Positions 61,288 to 64,000 of a DNA stretch of 64,000 nucleotides are shown one piece after another (the stretch's first letter is position 1; each line of letters begins with the position of its first letter). The stretch is taken from positions 1 through 64,000 of the forward strand of contig NZ_VITN01000010.1 in NCBI RefSeq assembly GCF_007828045.1, in the 5' to 3' direction. The notes under the pieces were generated by a model that made no database searches, was not told the DNA's origin, and was given only the letters and a program-made list of their open reading frames with translations. The stretch comes from Nitrospirillum amazonense (GTDB lineage Bacteria > Pseudomonadota > Alphaproteobacteria > Azospirillales > Azospirillaceae). The position numbers were made by a program, and so were the translations under genes.

Positions 61288-61592
61288 GCACCGGGTTTAA
61301 TCCATGTCGGTGCGGAAACAAACGAAAATCGGGACCTGGTTGTACCGCCGGCGAGGTTTTGCGCCCACTGGATGGTCCAGGGATTCCCTCTCTGAGGTCT
61401 CTTCGGGCTTAGCTTACACGGGGGAGAATCCGCGCAGCTCGTGCATCCTCGTTAATTGTGGGTCTCCCATCTCCCGATAATCGCGTCATATGCGTTTATG
61501 ATTGACGATTTGCGTAGTTAGACGTACCAATAAATACGAATGATGATGGTAAATCGGCGGCGTGACGCGTCGAAGCCAACGGGAGGCATCGC
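61288..61592. promoter_or_regulatory. Divergent tetR/hsaA promoter with TATGCGT and TGCGTA sites
   Basis: About 300 bases without a gene. TATGCGT (61489-61495) and TGCGTA (61511-61516) lie 22 bases apart (two helical turns), about 75-100 bases upstream of hsaA, in an AT-rich patch. They match the motif of the other steroid promoters. No site of the TAAGT type is present. Confidence 0.55.
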
Positions 61593-62801
61593 ATGAACAA
61601 GATGGTCGAAGTGCAACGGGACAGGGACGTTCCCACGCCGGGCCAGCTGCTGGACCGGGCCCGGGCCATGCTGCCGGCGCTGCGCGCGCGGGCGGCCGAG
61701 GCGGAGCGCGATTGCCGCCTGCCCATGCAAACCGTGGAGGAAATGCGCGAAGCCGGCTTCTTCCGCATCCTGCAGCCCAAGCGCTGGGGCGGGTTCGAAA
61801 TGGCGCCGCAGGTCTTCTTCGATGTCCAGATGACCCTGGCTGAGGCCTGCATGTCCACCGCCTGGGTGCTGGGCGTGGTCGGCGTGCACCCCTACCAGCT
61901 GGCTCTGTTCGATGACCGGGCGCAGGCGGACGTGTGGTCCACCTCGCCGGACACGCTGATCTCATCGTCCTATCAGCCGGTGGGCAAAGTGGAGCGGGTG
62001 GAGGGCGGCTTCCGCCTTTCCGGACGCTGGGGATTTTCCAGCGGCTGCCAGCACTGCGACTGGGTGTTCCTGGGGGCCATCGTTCCGCCGCTGAACCCCG
62101 GCGACCCCATGGACATGCGCACCTTCCTGTTGCCCCGGTCCGACTATGAGGTGGTGGAGGCCTGGGACACCTTCGGCCTGCGGGGAACGGGCAGCCATGA
62201 CGTCGTCGTTTCAAACGGCTTCGTCCCGGAACACCGGACCCACAAGGCGTCGGACGGTTTCCTCTGCACCAATCCCGGCCAGACGGTGAACACCGCGCCG
62301 CTGTTCGCGCTGCCCTGGGCGCAGGTATTCGTGCGGGCCGTGTCCACGGCGGCGATCGGTGCCACCCAGGGGGCGCTGGACGCCTACCTGGGGATCGTGC
62401 GGGAGCGGGTGTCGAGCAACACGGGCAAGGTGTCGCGGACCGACCCCGCGTCCCTGGCGGCGGCGGCCCGCGTCCGTGCCCAGATCGATGAGATGAAGGT
62501 GCAACTGGCCGCCAACTTCGATCGTCTGCTCGGCAAGGTGACGGCCGGTGAACCGCTAAGCCTGGAGGAGCGGCTGATGTACCGATATCAGTCGGCCACC
62601 ATCGTGCCCCGCTGTGCCGGCCTGGTGGACAGCCTCATGCCGCTGCTGGGCGGGCGCGCCATTTATCGCAGCAGCCCCATCATCCGTTTCTGGCTGGACG
62701 TCAATGCCGCTCGCGCGCACGTCGCCAACGACCCCAACAATGTCGGGCCCGATCTCGGCGGCGTGCTGCTGGGCGGCGCGCCGGCCGTCCATTTCTGCTG
62801 A
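61593..62801 (+). CDS. hsaA: HsaA-like flavin-dependent monooxygenase (3-HSA hydroxylase)
   Basis: A 402-residue acyl-CoA-dehydrogenase-fold monooxygenase that would hydroxylate 3-HSA to the catechol 3,4-DHSA using reduced flavin. Characteristic segments are RDCRLPMQTVEEMREAGFFRILQPKRWGG, STAWVLGVVGVHP, SGRWGFSSGCQHCDWVFLGA and the C-terminal FWLDVNAARAHVAND. GGGAGG precedes the ATG. Its flavin-reductase partner (HsaB) is not in the window. It is followed by hsaD and hsaE. Confidence 0.9.
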   Translation: MNKMVEVQRDRDVPTPGQLLDRARAMLPALRARAAEAERDCRLPMQTVEEMREAGFFRILQPKRWGGFEMAPQVFFDVQMTLAEACMSTAWVLGVVGVHPYQLALFDDRAQADVWSTSPDTLISSSYQPVGKVERVEGGFRLSGRWGFSSGCQHCDWVFLGAIVPPLNPGDPMDMRTFLLPRSDYEVVEAWDTFGLRGTGSHDVVVSNGFVPEHRTHKASDGFLCTNPGQTVNTAPLFALPWAQVFVRAVSTAAIGATQGALDAYLGIVRERVSSNTGKVSRTDPASLAAAARVRAQIDEMKVQLAANFDRLLGKVTAGEPLSLEERLMYRYQSATIVPRCAGLVDSLMPLLGGRAIYRSSPIIRFWLDVNAARAHVANDPNNVGPDLGGVLLGGAPAVHFC

Positions 62802-62815
62802 AGCGGGGGACCACC

Positions 62816-63628
62816 ATGGACTGGCAATTGTCCGGCCGGCATATACAGGCCGGCGACTATCGACTTTGGGTGGCGGTGGCCGGGTCCGGCCCAACCGTCG
62901 TCTTCATCCACGGCAGTGGGCCCGGCGCCAGCGCCGCGTCCAATTTCAGCCGCAACTGGCGGGCCTTCGCCGATGCGGGCTTCCGCGTCATCCTGCCGGA
63001 TCTGATCGGGTATGGCGCCAGCGACAAGCCCACGCATGTGGACTACACGCTGGACCTCTTCGCCGGCACACTGCGCGCCGCCCTGGCCGAGGTGGGTGTG
63101 GAGAGGGCCACGCTGGTCGGCAATTCCCTGGGTGGCGCCATCGCGATGCAGATCGCGCTGGATGATCCGGCGCTGGTGGATCGCCTGGTGATGATGGCGC
63201 CGGGCGGCATCGAGACGCGGGAAACCTACTTCGCCATGCCGGGCATCGCCCGCATGGTGGGGGACTTCACCAGTCCGGATTTCACCGAGGCCGATCAGCG
63301 CCGCCTGGTGACCAACTTGGTCCATGACCCCGTCCACATCACCGACGCATTGGTGGCGGAACGCTATGCCGTGGCCCGGCAACAGCCCAAGCAGGTGCTG
63401 TCCACCATGCGCGTACCCGATCTGAGCCCCCGCCTGGGGGAGCTGACCCAACCCATCCTGGGCTTCTGGGGGACCGAGGACGCCTTCTGCCCGGCCAGCG
63501 GCGCCCAGAAGTTCCTGGCGGCCTGCCCGGATGTCCGTTTCATGCTGTTCAACAAGGTCGGCCACTGGGTGATGGTGGAGCGGGCCGGGGAGTTCAACCG
63601 CCATGTCATCGACTTCCTCACGCACTGA
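62816..63628 (+). CDS. hsaD: HsaD-like meta-cleavage product hydrolase
   Basis: A 270-residue alpha/beta hydrolase that cleaves the C-C bond of 4,9-DSHA made by HsaC, giving HIP and 2-hydroxyhexa-2,4-dienoate. The catalytic triad is Ser104 (VGNSLGGA), Asp222 (GTEDAFCP) and His250 (KVGHWVMVE), and the oxyanion loop is HGSGPGASA. The start lies 14 bases after hsaA. The end overlaps hsaE by 26 bases. Confidence 0.92.
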   Translation: MDWQLSGRHIQAGDYRLWVAVAGSGPTVVFIHGSGPGASAASNFSRNWRAFADAGFRVILPDLIGYGASDKPTHVDYTLDLFAGTLRAALAEVGVERATLVGNSLGGAIAMQIALDDPALVDRLVMMAPGGIETRETYFAMPGIARMVGDFTSPDFTEADQRRLVTNLVHDPVHITDALVAERYAVARQQPKQVLSTMRVPDLSPRLGELTQPILGFWGTEDAFCPASGAQKFLAACPDVRFMLFNKVGHWVMVERAGEFNRHVIDFLTH

Positions 63629-64000
63629 GAACTGTCCCGCCGAACCCGCACCCGCCGACTTGGTCGAGCGACTGGCCCAGGAACTGTATGGCGCCCTGCG
63701 CGGGCGTAGGACGCTGGCTCCCCTGATCGCGCGCCATCCCAGCCTGACCATCGAGGACGCCTACCGGATTTCGTTGGCGACCTTGCGCCGCCGCGAGGCG
63801 GATGGCGAGCACGTGGTGGGCAAGAAGATCGGCGTCACCTCCAAGGCCGTCCAGGACATGCTGGGCGTCTTCCAGCCGGACTTCGGCTTCCTGACCGACC
63901 GCATGATCGTGGCCGATGGTGCCGTCGTCGACATCGCCGGCGCCGGGCTGATCCAGCCCAGGGCGGAAGCCGAGATCGCCTTCATCCTGAAGCGGGACCT
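63603..64000 (+). CDS. hsaE: HsaE-like 2-hydroxypentadienoate hydratase, partial (cut by window end)
   Basis: The first 132 residues of a 2-keto-4-pentenoate hydratase, which hydrates the C6 or C5 dienoate released by HsaD. The frame begins MSSTSSRTENC within the end of hsaD, and the family region LIARHPSLTIEDAYRI, GKKIGVTSKAVQDMLGVFQPDFGFLTDRM and AEAEIAFILKRD follows. The gene continues beyond 64000. HsaF and HsaG would be expected next. Confidence 0.88.
   Translation, partial: MSSTSSRTENCPAEPAPADLVERLAQELYGALRGRRTLAPLIARHPSLTIEDAYRISLATLRRREADGEHVVGKKIGVTSKAVQDMLGVFQPDFGFLTDRMIVADGAVVDIAGAGLIQPRAEAEIAFILKRD

Noticed and set aside
1-64000. CRISPR arrays, rRNA operons and complete tRNA genes
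   Set aside because: No regularly spaced repeats, no rRNA signature and no complete tRNA cloverleaf were seen on either strand by eye.

Overview
The window is high-GC DNA from an alphaproteobacterium. Support for this comes from a TonB-dependent receptor, the non-phosphorylating L-rhamnose pathway known from Sphingomonas, a 9,10-seco steroid pathway and strong GGGAGG-type ribosome binding sites. Sphingomonadales, Caulobacterales or Azospirillaceae would all fit; I cannot name the genus. No complete tRNA or rRNA, CRISPR array or intact transposase gene was seen.

Left edge (1-2078): this looks like the decayed boundary of an integrated element. It holds the 5' end of a group II intron sitting just after a rho-independent terminator, a 3' tRNA fragment whose partner strand is missing, a stub resembling the start of a DUF736 gene, a D-threonine aldolase-like gene broken by two frameshifts, and a racemase fragment. 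The original tRNA terminator lies to the left of the fragment, so the inserted DNA should extend to the right and may include the rest of the window.

2079-8375: an unrecognised protein divergent from an AraC-type regulator, then an EmrA-EmrB-OMF tripartite efflux operon.

8428-29139: an L-rhamnoside utilisation locus. A TonB receptor, GH3, GH106 and GH78 glycosidases and two secreted esterases would release L-rhamnose. A FucP-like permease imports it. L-rhamnose dehydrogenase, lactonase, L-rhamnonate dehydratase, a second SDR and an FAH-family hydrolase convert it to pyruvate plus L-lactate. TetR and IclR regulators sit at the end.

29252-64000: a steroid-nucleus degradation locus. One minus-strand run of 17 tightly packed genes (47843 down to 31097) encodes an HsaC-like dioxygenase followed by the C/D-ring (HIP) pathway: IpdA, IpdB, IpdC, EchA20, FadA6, IpdF, several acyl-CoA dehydrogenases and FadD3. 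The A/B-ring genes follow: ketosteroid isomerase, KstD, KshA with a separate ferredoxin and reductase, HsaA, HsaD and a cut-off HsaE. Tandem Lrp/AsnC regulators lie in the middle. A TATGCGTA-like motif recurs in the promoters of the A/B-ring genes and in front of the 17-gene run, suggesting one regulon.

The two halves side by side suggest use of rhamnose-bearing steroidal glycosides (saponins or glycoalkaloids): sugars stripped and burned by the left half, the steroid core by the right half. That link is inference; each half alone is well supported.
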